Part shown: piece after piece, positions 26,376-35,402 of the stretch
How positions within the stretch are numbered: position 1 is the first letter of the stretch
Layout: every line of letters begins with the position of its first letter
DNA from: an uncultured Chitinophagales bacterium
GTDB lineage: Bacteria; Bacteroidota; Bacteroidia; Chitinophagales; UBA2359
Length of the DNA stretch: 49,801 nucleotides
Assembly: GCA_937927195.1 (NCBI GenBank)
Contig: CALBCY010000026.1
Coordinates: 1 to 49,801, forward strand
Direction: 5' to 3'
Translations under genes and position numbers: made by a program
The notes under the pieces: generated by a model
Seen by the model: the letters and a program-made list of their open reading frames with translations, nothing else
Database searches by the model: none
What the model was told of the DNA's origin: nothing

Positions 26376-27637
26376 TACCCATATTTCTTCCACCAATTTT
26401 TCAAGCGCTCCCGAATTCTGTTTTCTTGAGGATTGTCGCCCGGTTCATAAAACACAGTTCCTTTCACCTCCTTAGGCAGAAATTCCTGTTCCGAAAAATT
26501 ACCATCATAACCATGAGCATACTGATAATCTTTTCCATAATTCAATTCCTTCATCAATTTGGTTGGTGCATTTCTTAGGTGCAAAGGCACAGAGAGATCA
26601 CCCGTCTTTTTGACCAAGGCCATTGCCTCATTTATAGCCGAATAACTCGCATTACTTTTAGGCGATGTCGCCAAATAAACCACCGTTTGTGATAAAATAA
26701 TTCGGCATTCTGGATAGCCAATTTTACTTACTGCATCAAAACAATTATTGGCCAACAACAAAGCATTCGGATTGGCATTGCCAATATCTTCTGAAGCAAA
26801 AATCAACATTCTTCGAGCAATAAACTTAGGGTCTTCGCCACCTACGATCATCCTCGCCAACCAATAAACTGCTGCATTGGGATCGCTCCCTCGCATTGAT
26901 TTTATAAAAGCCGAAATAATGTCATAATGCTGCTCACCCGACTTGTCATATCGACTGGCATTGTGCTGAAGCAAATGTTCGATTCCCTTATTGCTGATTT
27001 CAACTTTTCCGCCTTGACTCGTTCCCACCGCCAACTCCAATAAATTTAAAAGCTTGCGAACATCACCACCAGAATAACGTAAAATCGCCTCTGATTCTGC
27101 AATGTTTATTTCATACTTTTCTAAAATTTTATCTTTTGCTATGGCATTTTTCAATACCTGTTCCAACTCCTCTTTCCCGAGTGGTTCCAAAACCATAACC
27201 TGGCATCTGGAAAGCAAGGCTGGAATTACTTCAAAAGAAGGATTCTCCGTGGTAGCTCCGATTAAAATAATGGTTCCATCCTCTACTGCCCCCAAAAGAG
27301 CGTCTTGCTGAGATTTACTAAATCTGTGAATCTCATCAATGAACAATATACAACGATCCGCTTTTTTGGCTGTTGCAATCGCTTCTCGCAGATCCTTCAC
27401 GCCCGAATTAATTGCACTCAACTGAATATAAATTGCTTTGACATTTCGTGAAATGATTCTTGCCAAAGTAGTTTTACCAACGCCTGGAGGTCCCCACAAT
27501 ATCAATGAAGGACAATTCCCGCCAGATAGAATCTTACTCAACAATTGATCTTCGCCTAACAAATGCCTTTGACCAAAGTATTCCTCAAGGGTACTTGGAC
27601 GCATTCTTTCAGCAAGTGGTTTCTTGGATGTTTGCAT
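26372..27637 (-). CDS. rarA: Replication-associated recombination protein RarA (MgsA) AAA+ ATPase
   Basis: 421 residues. Acts at stalled replication forks with SSB and RecA-type recombination. It starts LAERMRPSTLEEYFGQRHLL, a family hallmark. Walker A is LILWGPPGVGKTTLAR and Walker B CILFIDEIHRFSKSQQD; GATTENPSFEVIPALLSRCQ carries sensor 1 and the arginine-finger region. The C-terminal tetramerisation domain is recognisable by DPNAAVYWLARMIVGGEDP and ARRMLIFASEDIGNANP. Close relatives include clamp-loader subunits, but the C-terminal domain settles RarA. Transcribed in the same direction as the glycosyltransferase gene upstream, from which a repeat-rich gap separates it. Confidence 0.96.
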   Translation of the reverse strand: MQTSKKPLAERMRPSTLEEYFGQRHLLGEDQLLSKILSGGNCPSLILWGPPGVGKTTLARIISRNVKAIYIQLSAINSGVKDLREAIATAKKADRCILFIDEIHRFSKSQQDALLGAVEDGTIILIGATTENPSFEVIPALLSRCQVMVLEPLGKEELEQVLKNAIAKDKILEKYEINIAESEAILRYSGGDVRKLLNLLELAVGTSQGGKVEISNKGIEHLLQHNASRYDKSGEQHYDIISAFIKSMRGSDPNAAVYWLARMIVGGEDPKFIARRMLIFASEDIGNANPNALLLANNCFDAVSKIGYPECRIILSQTVVYLATSPKSNASYSAINEAMALVKKTGDLSVPLHLRNAPTKLMKELNYGKDYQYAHGYDGNFSEQEFLPKEVKGTVFYEPGDNPQENRIRERLKNWWKKYGY

Positions 27638-27649
27638 GGCTTGGTGTTA

Positions 27650-27876
27650 GTTTTTGGGGCGCGACGAGGCGAGGCCCGTCCACAGCTTTTGTGTCGATGC
27701 CTGCGGCAGCTTTTGGGTATATTTTGATTGTAGTTTTTTTATGCCTTTTTGATCTCCTTGGCTTTGGTTTCAGAGTTCTAAAACCCAACAGCTGCTTTAG
27801 CAGCGTCCCAAAAGCACAAAGGCGAGCGAATCGAACTGGCGTTCCAGCGAATGCCGCGACCCATACCCAAAACCCG
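27650..27876. repeat. Intergenic array of short inverted repeats with TTTTGGGT linkers
   Basis: GC-rich words in an AT-rich genome: TGCC-TGC-GGCA (27698-27708), GCTGC-TTTA-GCAGC (27791-27804) and CTGG-CGTT-CCAG (27836-27847), with CTTTTGGGT after the first and CCCAAAA strings around the others. The scaffold GCGCGACG...TCCACAGCT and GGCA-CTTTTGGGT matches 43348-43420. Open frames crossing it are not supported. Confidence 0.7.
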
Positions 27877-28635
27877 CTATTCCCCCGCATCAACAATCCC
27901 CTCATCTTTGCGATAAGAACGACCGAAAAAGCTCTGCAAGCGCATAATCAACACGCCAAAAATGGCTTCTTTAAAGATTTTTCCACTCATTTTAGATTGC
28001 CCGACTTCTCGATCGGTAAAAGTGATGGGAACTTCAGCAATACTGAATCCCAACTTTTTTGTCGCATATTTCATTTCAATCTGAAAAGCATAACCCACAA
28101 ATTGAATCCTGTCTAATTCGATGGCCTCTAACACTTTGCTGGTGTAACAAACGAAACCAGCCGTGGTGTCTTTTACTTTCAAAGCTGTTATCAAACGAAC
28201 ATAAATAGAAGCACCACGAGAAAGTAAGACACGATCCCAGGGCCAATTGCTGACTCCTCCACCTTTAACATATCTCGATCCCACAGACATATCAGCGCCA
28301 TCAGCACAAGCCTTATGCAATCTTATAAGGTCATCAGGATTGTGAGAAAAATCCGCATCCATTTCAAAGATGTATTCATAGCCATTTTCTAATGCCCAAC
28401 GAAATCCATCAATGTAAGCCGTTCCCAAGCCAAGCTTGCCAGCTCGTTTTAAAATATTGAGCTGGTTGGGGTATTCATTTTGCATTCGTTCAACAATTCC
28501 TGCCGTGCCGTCAGGAGAGTTGTCGTCGACAATAAGCAAATGGAAATCACCATCAAGTGAAAACACTTTCTGTATAATCCTGCTTATGTTACCCTTTTCA
28601 TTGTAAGTGGGAATTATGACAATTTTGTCAGTCAA
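27877..28635 (-). CDS. Family 2 glycosyltransferase, polyprenol-phosphate mannosyltransferase-like
   Basis: 252 residues, soluble DPM1-type enzyme that by homology transfers a sugar, typically mannose from GDP-mannose, to a polyprenyl phosphate at the inner membrane. Visible features are IIPTYNEKGNISRII (nucleotide-sugar site), LLIVDDNSPDGTAG, the metal-binding EMDADFSHNPDDL, GSRYVKGGGVSNWPWDR and ITFTDREVGQSKMS. Unlike two-domain bacterial relatives it has no long C-terminal membrane domain. The last residues (DEGIVDAGE) are encoded in the edge of the repeat-like intergenic region, so the natural C-terminus may have been altered. Donor and acceptor sugar are not shown by sequence alone. Confidence 0.88.
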   Translation of the reverse strand: MTDKIVIIPTYNEKGNISRIIQKVFSLDGDFHLLIVDDNSPDGTAGIVERMQNEYPNQLNILKRAGKLGLGTAYIDGFRWALENGYEYIFEMDADFSHNPDDLIRLHKACADGADMSVGSRYVKGGGVSNWPWDRVLLSRGASIYVRLITALKVKDTTAGFVCYTSKVLEAIELDRIQFVGYAFQIEMKYATKKLGFSIAEVPITFTDREVGQSKMSGKIFKEAIFGVLIMRLQSFFGRSYRKDEGIVDAGE

Positions 28636-28730
28636 TTGATCTATACATTTTAATTAACCTTCGATTCAATAAAGAGACCAATTGAAGGGCTCTCGTTCTT
28701 CTTAGATTTTTGAGTTTTAAAATGCCCTTC

Positions 28731-29585
28731 TCAATCAAATAGATTGGTCTGCTTTGGAGAAGGGTTGTTGTTTTGAGTATTGTTTTCCGTGTCTTCTGGC
28801 TTTACAGCCGGCTTTTTCTTTTTGTCTAAAATTTCATTTCTAACCAAAGTTAATTTTTGTTTGGTGTCATGTAAAAAATCACTTCTCATGATCCAATCAT
28901 AATATTGAGGTTCAACTCTCAATACTTCCTCTACTGTTTTCCCTTTGTGCTTACCAAAGTTAAATTTCGCAACATTGTCCTCCAAAATTAACCTACGGCC
29001 CGAATCGAGGAATTGATTTTCATAAGTATAATCATGCAAAAAGTTAATGTCATTTTGCAATTCACCTTCATATCGATCCAACTGAGACTTCAAAACTTCA
29101 TACGTCGCATGAACATCATATTTCGCTGAATGCGCATCCTTCAATTCTTTATCACAGTAAAATTTGTAAGCTGAAGCCAAATCTCTTCCCTCTTGTTTTA
29201 CAAAAATTTTGAAAACATCGACAAACTTTGTTTCTGATAAATCTAAATTTATGCCAATTCTGTAAAATTCCTCTAAAAGCAATGGAACATCGTAACGATT
29301 TGAATTGTATCCACCCAAATCACATCCTTCTAAAAAGTCTTTCAACTCAAATGCAATTTTAAGAAAACTAGGCGCATCTTTTACATCCTCATCTGTAATT
29401 CCATGGATAGCTATAACATTGGCAGGCATAGGCATTCTAGGGTTTACCAAAGAATGATATTCATGCTCTGTGCCATCAGGCATTACTTTTAAAACAAAAA
29501 TTTCAACAATTTTATCACTTGCAATATTGGGTCCTGTCGCTTCTAAATCGAAAATTGCAAGAGGTCTTGTGAGATTAAGTTTCAT
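28731..29585 (-). CDS. DEDD-type 3'-5' exonuclease with C-terminal DUF3820-like domain
   Basis: 284 residues, DnaQ/epsilon-like exonuclease. Catalytic acidic residues are visible in LAIFDLEATGPN (Asp13, Glu15), GGYNSNRYDVPLLLEEF and AHSAKYDVHATYEVL, in the Exo I, II and III order with a His in Exo III. IHGITDEDVKDAPSF is typical of the DnaQ family. Residues about 205-250 (FNFGKHKGKTVEEVLRVEPQ, YYDWIMRSDF) form a DUF3820-like putative quorum-of-nuclease module often fused to such exonucleases. The C-terminal tail is Asn/Pro/Lys-rich and disordered. Its role in proofreading or repair is inferred. The gene is 95 bp upstream of the glycosyltransferase gene. Confidence 0.9.
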   Translation of the reverse strand: MKLNLTRPLAIFDLEATGPNIASDKIVEIFVLKVMPDGTEHEYHSLVNPRMPMPANVIAIHGITDEDVKDAPSFLKIAFELKDFLEGCDLGGYNSNRYDVPLLLEEFYRIGINLDLSETKFVDVFKIFVKQEGRDLASAYKFYCDKELKDAHSAKYDVHATYEVLKSQLDRYEGELQNDINFLHDYTYENQFLDSGRRLILEDNVAKFNFGKHKGKTVEEVLRVEPQYYDWIMRSDFLHDTKQKLTLVRNEILDKKKKPAVKPEDTENNTQNNNPSPKQTNLFD

Positions 29586-29756
29586 AGTTTATTTTTTCTT
29601 GATTTTATCTTTAAATATTAACGTATTTTTCTCAAAATGGTGCCATTTTAGTACAAAGTATTTTTTTTGCACTTAGTAGTAGATTATAAAGTAACAAGAC
29701 TTTTAGATAAAGCCATAAGGAATTGACCTCAAAATGTAAGTCCTTGCACTTTCTCC

Positions 29757-31130
29757 TTAGGACTTTGCATTTTCTACTATCCTCACAATTTCATCATTTT
29801 TGAATCCACCGAAGGTACCTGAACTCATCATCAACAAATTGCAATCATTCCAGTCTGTTGATTTCAAATGAGCTTTCAATTTTTCATTGTCATCATAAAC
29901 TTTCAAATCGGCTCTACCAAAGGCTTTTTTTATTTGATCTACCTCCAAATCTGGAAGTTTTTTTATTTTCAAAGTATGCCTGCTAAAAAAGACAATCGCT
30001 TCATCCGCAGCATCCATGCTTTCTTTATACTCAGGCAAAAAATCTTTGTTCAAACTTGAATAAGTATGCAATTCAAAAACCGCTACCATTTTCCGATTAG
30101 GGAACAAAGATTTTACCGCTGAACAAGTTGCTTTTGCTTTGGAAGGGGCATGAGCAAAATCTCTAAAGATCATCGTCTTCTCATCTTCCAACAAACAATC
30201 CAGCCTTTTGGAAGCCCCCTCAAATGTTTGAATGGCTCTGTAAAACGTTTCATCCTCAATTCCCAATTCATTACAGATTATTCGAACGCCTTCCAAGTTT
30301 TCCATATTGTGAGCACCAAAAACCTTTAAGGGTATTTCACTTTCTTTTCCATCCTTTTTCTGAATCAAAGAAAATGAACCATCTTTTTGTAGATATTTTG
30401 GTGTTTTATATGGAATCAAATGTAAGTTTCTTGATCGAGAAACGATGTCACAAATATTGTCGTCCTCAGTATTGTATATCAATCTTCCGTTTTCAGAGAA
30501 CAAATCTAAAAATTGCTCAAATTGCCCTAGGTAATTGTCAAAGGTCGGAAAAACATTCATGTGATCCCATGCAATACCACTTAACAAAGCAAGGTCTGGC
30601 TTGTAATAATGAATTTTCGGAGCGGGATGAATAGGAGAAGACAGATATTCATCTCCTTCCATGATCATAATTGGCGCATCACTCAATTTCACCGAACTAT
30701 CAAAACCCTTCAGTCTGGCGCCTACTAAATAATCAAAATCCATTTGGACCGAATTCAAAATATGCATTAATGCAGAAGTCATGGTCGTTTTGCCGTGGCT
30801 TCCCGCAATTACTACTCTTTTTTTATTCTTGGAAAATTCGTAAATGTATTCAGGATAGGAATAAACCTTAATTCCCAAATCTATGGCTTTCAAAAGTTCT
30901 GGATTGTCTTTTCTGGCATGCATTCCCAAGATAATACAATCAAGGTCTTGACTTATTTTTTCAGGAAACCAACCCATTTCATTGGGCAGCAGGTCATGAT
31001 CCGCAAGCAGACTTCTCGAAGGATCATAAATTTCATCATCCGAACCAGAAATTGTAAATCCCTTTTTTTGGAGTGCAATTGCCAACTGATGCATGATACT
31101 CCCTCCAATTGAAACAAAATGTATTTTCAC
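29757..31130 (-). CDS. mpl: UDP-N-acetylmuramate:tripeptide ligase (Mpl-like Mur ligase)
   Basis: Recycles cell-wall peptide by joining L-Ala-gamma-D-Glu-meso-DAP to UDP-MurNAc using ATP. 457 residues. The N-terminal Rossmann domain (MKIHFVSIGGSIMHQLAIAL, KKGFTISGSDDEIYDP) precedes the Mur ligase ATP loop VVIAGSHGKTTMTSAL (about residue 108). IMEGDEYLSSPI and LSGIAWDHMNVFPT carry the conserved Mg2+/carbamate-lysine region. FRDFAHAPSKAKATCSAVK in the C-terminal domain is characteristic of Mpl as against MurC. Cytoplasmic. It is divergent from the SDR gene, with a -7-like element just upstream. Confidence 0.93.
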   Translation of the reverse strand: MKIHFVSIGGSIMHQLAIALQKKGFTISGSDDEIYDPSRSLLADHDLLPNEMGWFPEKISQDLDCIILGMHARKDNPELLKAIDLGIKVYSYPEYIYEFSKNKKRVVIAGSHGKTTMTSALMHILNSVQMDFDYLVGARLKGFDSSVKLSDAPIMIMEGDEYLSSPIHPAPKIHYYKPDLALLSGIAWDHMNVFPTFDNYLGQFEQFLDLFSENGRLIYNTEDDNICDIVSRSRNLHLIPYKTPKYLQKDGSFSLIQKKDGKESEIPLKVFGAHNMENLEGVRIICNELGIEDETFYRAIQTFEGASKRLDCLLEDEKTMIFRDFAHAPSKAKATCSAVKSLFPNRKMVAVFELHTYSSLNKDFLPEYKESMDAADEAIVFFSRHTLKIKKLPDLEVDQIKKAFGRADLKVYDDNEKLKAHLKSTDWNDCNLLMMSSGTFGGFKNDEIVRIVENAKS

Positions 31131-31162
31131 TAAAAATTTGCTTGACTAATTAATTCAAAGCC

Positions 31163-31170
31163 CAAAGTTA
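31163..31170 (-). promoter_or_regulatory. Probable -7 element of the mpl promoter
   Basis: Minus-strand TAACTTTG, about 33 bp before the mpl start codon. A CAAA (minus TTTG) at 31194-31197 is a candidate -33 box at slightly long spacing. Confidence 0.45.
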
Positions 31171-31373
31171 AGAGTTTTTTTAGCTTTAATATGCAAACTT
31201 AGGCTCCCTTCTTCTATTTCGATAAAATAATTGGATTCAATTGATTCCATGATATTCTTAAGCTGTGTTTTTTTCAATTTTTAGCCGTTCTAGCACAAAG
31301 AAAAAAAGTTCTCTGTTTATCCTCAACTATACCCGTTTTTTATTGTTCTCTTTTCAAGACATTTCCAAATCAA

Positions 31374-32822
31374 ATGAAAATACTACTAACGGGAGCGAAT
31401 GGTTACATCGGCAAGAGACTTCTTCCAATTTTGGTTGAGAATGGTCATTCTGTTGTTTGTTGTGTAAGAGACCTGAAACGATTTAATCCTCCACAATCCC
31501 TAATTCCATATATAGAGATAATTAAAACTGATTTTTTAGAACCCGATTCATTGGATAAAATTCCCAATGATATTGATGCGGCCTATTACTTAATTCATTC
31601 AATGTCCAATTCACTTGATTATCAAAAATTGGAAGGAATCTCAGCAACAAATTTTAAAAATGCAATAAATAAAACCAAGGCCAAACAAGTAATTTATTTA
31701 AGTGGAATTGTCAATGAAGCCCAATTATCAAAACATCTAAAATCCAGAAAAAATGTTGAAAACATTTTATCCGGAAACAATTTCAGTTTAACCACCTTAA
31801 GGGCTGGTATTATCATAGGGTCAGGAAGTGCCTCATTTGAAATCATCAGAGACTTAGTTGAGAAACTTCCAATAATGATTGCCCCAAAATGGCTAAATAC
31901 TAAATGTCAGCCAATCGGCATTAGAGATGTTATAAACTTTCTCCAAAAATCACTGCTGAACGAAAAAGTATTCAACAAAAACTATGACATCGGTGGCTCT
32001 GATATTCTTTCTTATAAAGAAATGCTGCTTGAATTTGCTAAGTTTAGGAAGCTCAGCAGAAGTATCTATACCGTACCCATCATGACCCCAAGACTGTCTT
32101 CTTATTGGTTATATTTTGTAACCTCCACTTCCTATAAACTGGCAGTTTCTCTAGTCGATAGTATGAAAGTCGAAGTAATTTGCAGAGACAATGAAATTGA
32201 TAAACTTTTAAATATAAATCCTGAGAACTACCAGACAGCTTTGAGTAGAGCTTTTACTAAAATTGATGCGAATCAAATTGTTTCCAGTTGGAAAGATTCA
32301 CAAATAAGTGGAGTTAAAATGTTCAATATTTCTGACTTTGTTGACGTACCAGTCCACGGATGTTTTCAAGATATCAGAGAGAAAAATGTGGACTCAAGAA
32401 AAGAAGTCATCAATAAAATTTGGAGTGTAGGAGGAAAAAACGGCTGGTATTACGCAAACACTTTGTGGAAAATTCGTGGCTATATTGATAAATTATTTGG
32501 AGGGGTGGGCCTAAGAAGAGGAAGAACAAACAGCAGTGATCTAGAATCTGGTGATGCCCTGGATTTTTGGAGAGTTTTATATGCGGACAAATCAGAGGGC
32601 AGACTGTTATTGTTCGCAGAAATGAAAGTTCCAGGAGAAGCATGGCTCGAGTTTAAAATTAGAAACAAAAAGCTCATTCAGACGGCAACTTTCAGACCGC
32701 ATGGATTGCTGGGCAGACTCTATTGGTATTCTGTATTGCCTTTTCACGGACTTGTTTTTAATGGGATGATTCGTGAAATGACAAATTTGAATAACAAGGA
32801 AAATAGATCCACCAAAGCTTAA
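31374..32822 (+). CDS. SDR-family NAD(P)-binding protein with DUF2867 C-terminal domain
   Basis: 482 residues. The N-terminal 290 residues are an extended short-chain dehydrogenase/NmrA-type Rossmann fold: ILLTGANGYIGKRLLPIL (dinucleotide loop, residues 3-20), AAYYLIHSM and VIYLSGIVNE. The C-terminal about 170 residues match DUF2867 (GGKNGWYYANTLWKIRGYID, GGVGLRRGR, DALDFWRV, LLFAEMKVPGEAWLEF). This fusion is common in bacteria and has no firmly known reaction. The expected YxxxK catalytic pair of classical SDRs is not obvious, so it may bind rather than oxidise its ligand. It is divergent from mpl with 243 bp between. Confidence 0.88.
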   Translation: MKILLTGANGYIGKRLLPILVENGHSVVCCVRDLKRFNPPQSLIPYIEIIKTDFLEPDSLDKIPNDIDAAYYLIHSMSNSLDYQKLEGISATNFKNAINKTKAKQVIYLSGIVNEAQLSKHLKSRKNVENILSGNNFSLTTLRAGIIIGSGSASFEIIRDLVEKLPIMIAPKWLNTKCQPIGIRDVINFLQKSLLNEKVFNKNYDIGGSDILSYKEMLLEFAKFRKLSRSIYTVPIMTPRLSSYWLYFVTSTSYKLAVSLVDSMKVEVICRDNEIDKLLNINPENYQTALSRAFTKIDANQIVSSWKDSQISGVKMFNISDFVDVPVHGCFQDIREKNVDSRKEVINKIWSVGGKNGWYYANTLWKIRGYIDKLFGGVGLRRGRTNSSDLESGDALDFWRVLYADKSEGRLLLFAEMKVPGEAWLEFKIRNKKLIQTATFRPHGLLGRLYWYSVLPFHGLVFNGMIREMTNLNNKENRSTKA

Positions 32823-33206
32823 ACAGAATAGCCTTTGGTTTTGGTTTTGACTTTGGCTTTGGCTTTTTGATTAAAAATTGACTTGAAATCCATTAAAAAT
32901 TCACAAAAAAGTCGGTTTCAGAAGCAATGCTTTGTTTTTTGAGGAACATAAATCATAATTTTTTGTATACATCTCGCTTTTTTATAGTCATAAACTCGAA
33001 TTTGTTTTAAAGAACCTGTAAACCTTTGGAATTCTTTCACATCTAAAACTAAAAGGCAATTATTTTGTTAAGTCAAGAAATAATTTTAACAAAATTCTGT
33101 TCATAAATAACAAAGAAAAACGTCTTATGAGTGGCTATTTCATAAAAAATTGAAAACAACAGCCAAATTATTAACGTAATATTTAAAAAAAGTAAATTAT
33201 AATAAA
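32823..33206. other. Intergenic region with TTTGG word repeats
   Basis: Positions 32829-32866 hold GCCTTTGGTTTTGG and GACTTTGGCTTTGGC words related to the arrays elsewhere. The rest is AT-rich leader upstream of the small lipoprotein gene. No other feature seen. Confidence 0.55.
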
Positions 33207-33341
33207 ATGAAAAATCGATTTAGAATTTTGACGGTATGTCTAGCTTTTACAATATTAGGCCTTACATCTTGTCACAAGTCAGGTTGCCCAGGTAAAATCA
33301 CTGATACAGATACACAAGTTGAATTGCAAAAAGATTGCTAA
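33207..33341 (+). CDS. Small predicted lipoprotein, 44 residues
   Basis: Read directly from the sequence: ATG at 33207, stop TAA at 33339-33341. The product opens MKNRFRILTVCLAFTILG, followed by a lipobox LTSC, so the mature lipidated peptide is only about 23 residues (CHKSGCPGKI... ending KDC). Cys pairs at the mature start and C-terminus (SGCPGK, QKDC) suggest a redox or metal role. It lies 111 bp upstream of ytxJ in the same direction, which hints at a link with thiol chemistry, though this is only context. Family not recognised; a real gene is likely from the clean signal peptide and lipobox. Confidence 0.7.
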   Translation: MKNRFRILTVCLAFTILGLTSCHKSGCPGKITDTDTQVELQKDC

Positions 33342-33452
33342 AATTAGCTTTGGCTAAGTTTAACATTTTAATAATCAAGCATTCAAATTTTTGCAAAAAA
33401 TATGCTCGATATACTTTTGATTAGGTATTGGGGATAAATAAATACTTATATC

Positions 33453-33788
33453 ATGAACTGGTTAACATTAAATTCAATAGAACAATTGGATCAAATTATA
33501 CAAGATTCACATCAAGTTCCTGTTGCAATTTTCAAACACAGCACCAGATGCTCTATCAGCTCTATGGCTAAAAGCCGTTTGGAAAGGTCGTGGAATTTCG
33601 AAGATCAGCAAGTACAGGTCTATTACCTGGATTTGATTGCTTTTCGTGAAATTTCAAACGAAATAGCCAACAAGTTTGGTGTAGAACATCAATCTCCTCA
33701 AATGCTTTTGATCAAAGGAGGAAAAGCCATCTATGCAGATTCACACAGTGGAATTTCTGTATCAAGCATGGAAGAAGCAATCGCTTAA
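33453..33788 (+). CDS. ytxJ: Bacillithiol-system monothiol protein YtxJ
   Basis: 111 residues, thioredoxin-fold YtxJ/DUF2847 family, proposed to remove bacillithiol from S-bacillithiolated proteins. The conserved active-site segment is VAIFKHSTRCSISSMAKSRL with a single Cys33, followed by VYYLDLIAFREISNEIA and the cis-Pro region HQSPQMLLIKGGKAIY, DSHSGIS. Length and residues are typical, and there is no signal peptide. It suggests the organism uses bacillithiol. The OsmC-type protein next door, convergent across a terminator, fits a thiol-stress theme. Confidence 0.9.
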   Translation: MNWLTLNSIEQLDQIIQDSHQVPVAIFKHSTRCSISSMAKSRLERSWNFEDQQVQVYYLDLIAFREISNEIANKFGVEHQSPQMLLIKGGKAIYADSHSGISVSSMEEAIA

Positions 33789-33830
33789 AAAAGAAAGGAA
33801 GTTTGGAGATGAAAATCTCCTGTTTAAAAA

Positions 33831-33868
33831 AATGGCAAGAACCTATTCGGTACTTGCCATTTTTTTTA
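33831..33868. terminator. Terminator between ytxJ and the OsmC-type gene
   Basis: A 9-bp stem (33831-33839 with 33853-33861, AATGGCAAG) with T8 downstream and an A run upstream, so it could serve both convergent genes. A second perfect hairpin, GGAGAT-GAAA-ATCTCC, lies at 33805-33820. Confidence 0.85.
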
Positions 33869-33903
33869 TCAAATTTTAGACATCTCCTGATTGGGAAAAG
33901 GAT

Positions 33904-34317
33904 TCAAGAAGCAAAAATGACCTCAATCGTTTCCTTCAAATCTGGATGAAGGCTATTCGCCACTGGACAATGATGTGCTGCAGCTTCTAACAATTTCTTT
34001 TCCTTATCTGTAAATTCCTTTTCAGGCATCGTGATCACTACATGAATCTCAGCGATTCGCCTTGGATTTGCAGCCATTACTTTCGTTACTTCCGCCGTGG
34101 CTCCTTCCATATCAATACCTGAATCCATGGCCTTAATGCCCATAATGGTCAAGATGCAAGCACCTAAAGAAGTAGCCATTAAATCTGTTGGCGAAAAAGC
34201 CTTGCCTTCTCCCCGATTGTCAACGGGTGCATCAGTTAAAATTTCATTCCCAGACTTCAAGTGAACAGCACTTGTTCTCAATTTACCCTGATATTCTATC
34301 TTTGCAGTTACTCCCAT
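33904..34317 (-). CDS. OsmC-family peroxidase-like protein
   Basis: 137 residues from ATG 34317 (MGVTAKIEYQGKLRT); a TTG at 34323 would add two. OsmC/Ohr fold proteins reduce organic peroxides with two cysteines. One Cys is in FSPTDLMATSLGACILTIMG and the other in AAAHHCPVANSLHPD, both at the expected places; a TDAPVDNRGEGKAF segment precedes. The AHHCPV form resembles the YhfA-like/OsmC subgroup more than Ohr. Cytoplasmic. Transcribed alone, convergent with ytxJ. Confidence 0.92.
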   Translation of the reverse strand: MGVTAKIEYQGKLRTSAVHLKSGNEILTDAPVDNRGEGKAFSPTDLMATSLGACILTIMGIKAMDSGIDMEGATAEVTKVMAANPRRIAEIHVVITMPEKEFTDKEKKLLEAAAHHCPVANSLHPDLKETIEVIFAS

Positions 34318-34545
34318 TTTCAATTTTATTTATATAAAATATAAAAAGCAAAAACGCACCTAATGTTTAGCCAAAAGCTTATTCTGACCAGTATATTGGA
34401 AGAATTACAGTTATTTTTTCTGTAATTCTGGTTTTTGTCCGTTATAATAAAGTTTCCTGCAACAAAGATTGATAATTTTCAGTTAATTTAGGGATAGACA
34501 AATGAATTTTGCAATCAATTTATCTATGAGCTTGTTTAAAAAACA

Positions 34546-35322
34546 ATGAAACAATATTTTACCATATTCCTTTTTATGATTGGTACCTGCCTAAGTAACT
34601 CACTTATGGCACAGACCACCTTAAAAAACGTCGAACAGGAATTTGTCTATTCTAAAGAATGGAGGTTTGGGGTGAAATTGCATACCCATGGTTACGGATT
34701 GTCATTGGCAAAATCCAAAATAATCAACCGCTCCAAAAAGAAATTCTGGGAAATTGAAATATTGGAGATTAAACACGCCAAACAATCCCGTCAATTGAGC
34801 CGATTATCAGATCGAACGGGTAATGCAAGGTCTTACCAATACGGCAAACAGAATAACTTTTACAACATCAACCTCAATTTTGGTAGACACAAAGTAATTG
34901 CCGAAACAGGACGAAAAAATGGAGTCGAGGTTTCAATAACCTATAGCTTAGGAGCTTCACTAGGCATTTTAAAGCCCTACTATTTGCTTGTAAAAGGCTT
35001 TGACAACAATTCCGTCAATATTAGATATTCATCGGACGAAGAAGATTATACGGCCGATTTGTTTTTGAATGAAACTAGAATTTACTCAGGTTCCAGTTTT
35101 GTTTATGGATTGAATGAGATTCAGCCAGTTCCTGGTGCACAAGGCAAGTTCAGCTTTTTATTTGATTGGGCCAATACTGGAGAAACCATCAAAGCACTAG
35201 AAGTTGGGGCCATGGTCAATGCCTACTATAAAAGAGTCCCCATCATGATTGAAGCAGATAACAATCTGATATTCACCAATCTGTTCATCAAATTGGTATT
35301 TGGTCGAAGATCCATTGATTAA
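34546..35322 (+). CDS. Exported protein of unknown function, beta-rich
   Basis: 258 residues with a clear signal peptide (YFTIFLFMIGTCLSNSLMAQ). The rest alternates aromatic/hydrophobic and polar residues in short strands (EWRFGVKLHTHGYGLSL, FYNINLNFGRHKVIAE, GVEVSITYSLGASLGI, GKFSFLFDWANT, NLIFTNLFIKLVFGRRS). It ends near a Phe-type C-terminal strand, as in small outer-membrane beta-barrels. The family is not recognised. It is monocistronic, 115 bp before rpmH; that region holds the rpmH promoter. An outer-membrane barrel is the best guess. Confidence 0.65.
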   Translation: MKQYFTIFLFMIGTCLSNSLMAQTTLKNVEQEFVYSKEWRFGVKLHTHGYGLSLAKSKIINRSKKKFWEIEILEIKHAKQSRQLSRLSDRTGNARSYQYGKQNNFYNINLNFGRHKVIAETGRKNGVEVSITYSLGASLGILKPYYLLVKGFDNNSVNIRYSSDEEDYTADLFLNETRIYSGSSFVYGLNEIQPVPGAQGKFSFLFDWANTGETIKALEVGAMVNAYYKRVPIMIEADNNLIFTNLFIKLVFGRRSID

Positions 35323-35402
35323 ACCAAGCCTCCCATTTTAAAAAAAAGCCCCTTGTTTAGTAAAAAACTTTCTTGTTTTGCGCTACTTATTAATAAAAAC
35401 TG

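Noticed and set aside
27609..27905. Minus-strand ORF of 98 residues in the gap before rarA
   Set aside because: It is read through the hairpin-word array and overlaps both the glycosyltransferase and rarA ends; Arg/Lys-rich composition follows from the repeats.
27505..28116. Plus-strand ORF of 203 residues
   Set aside because: It spans the antisense of two well-supported genes and the repeat-rich gap between them; it has no recognisable domain.
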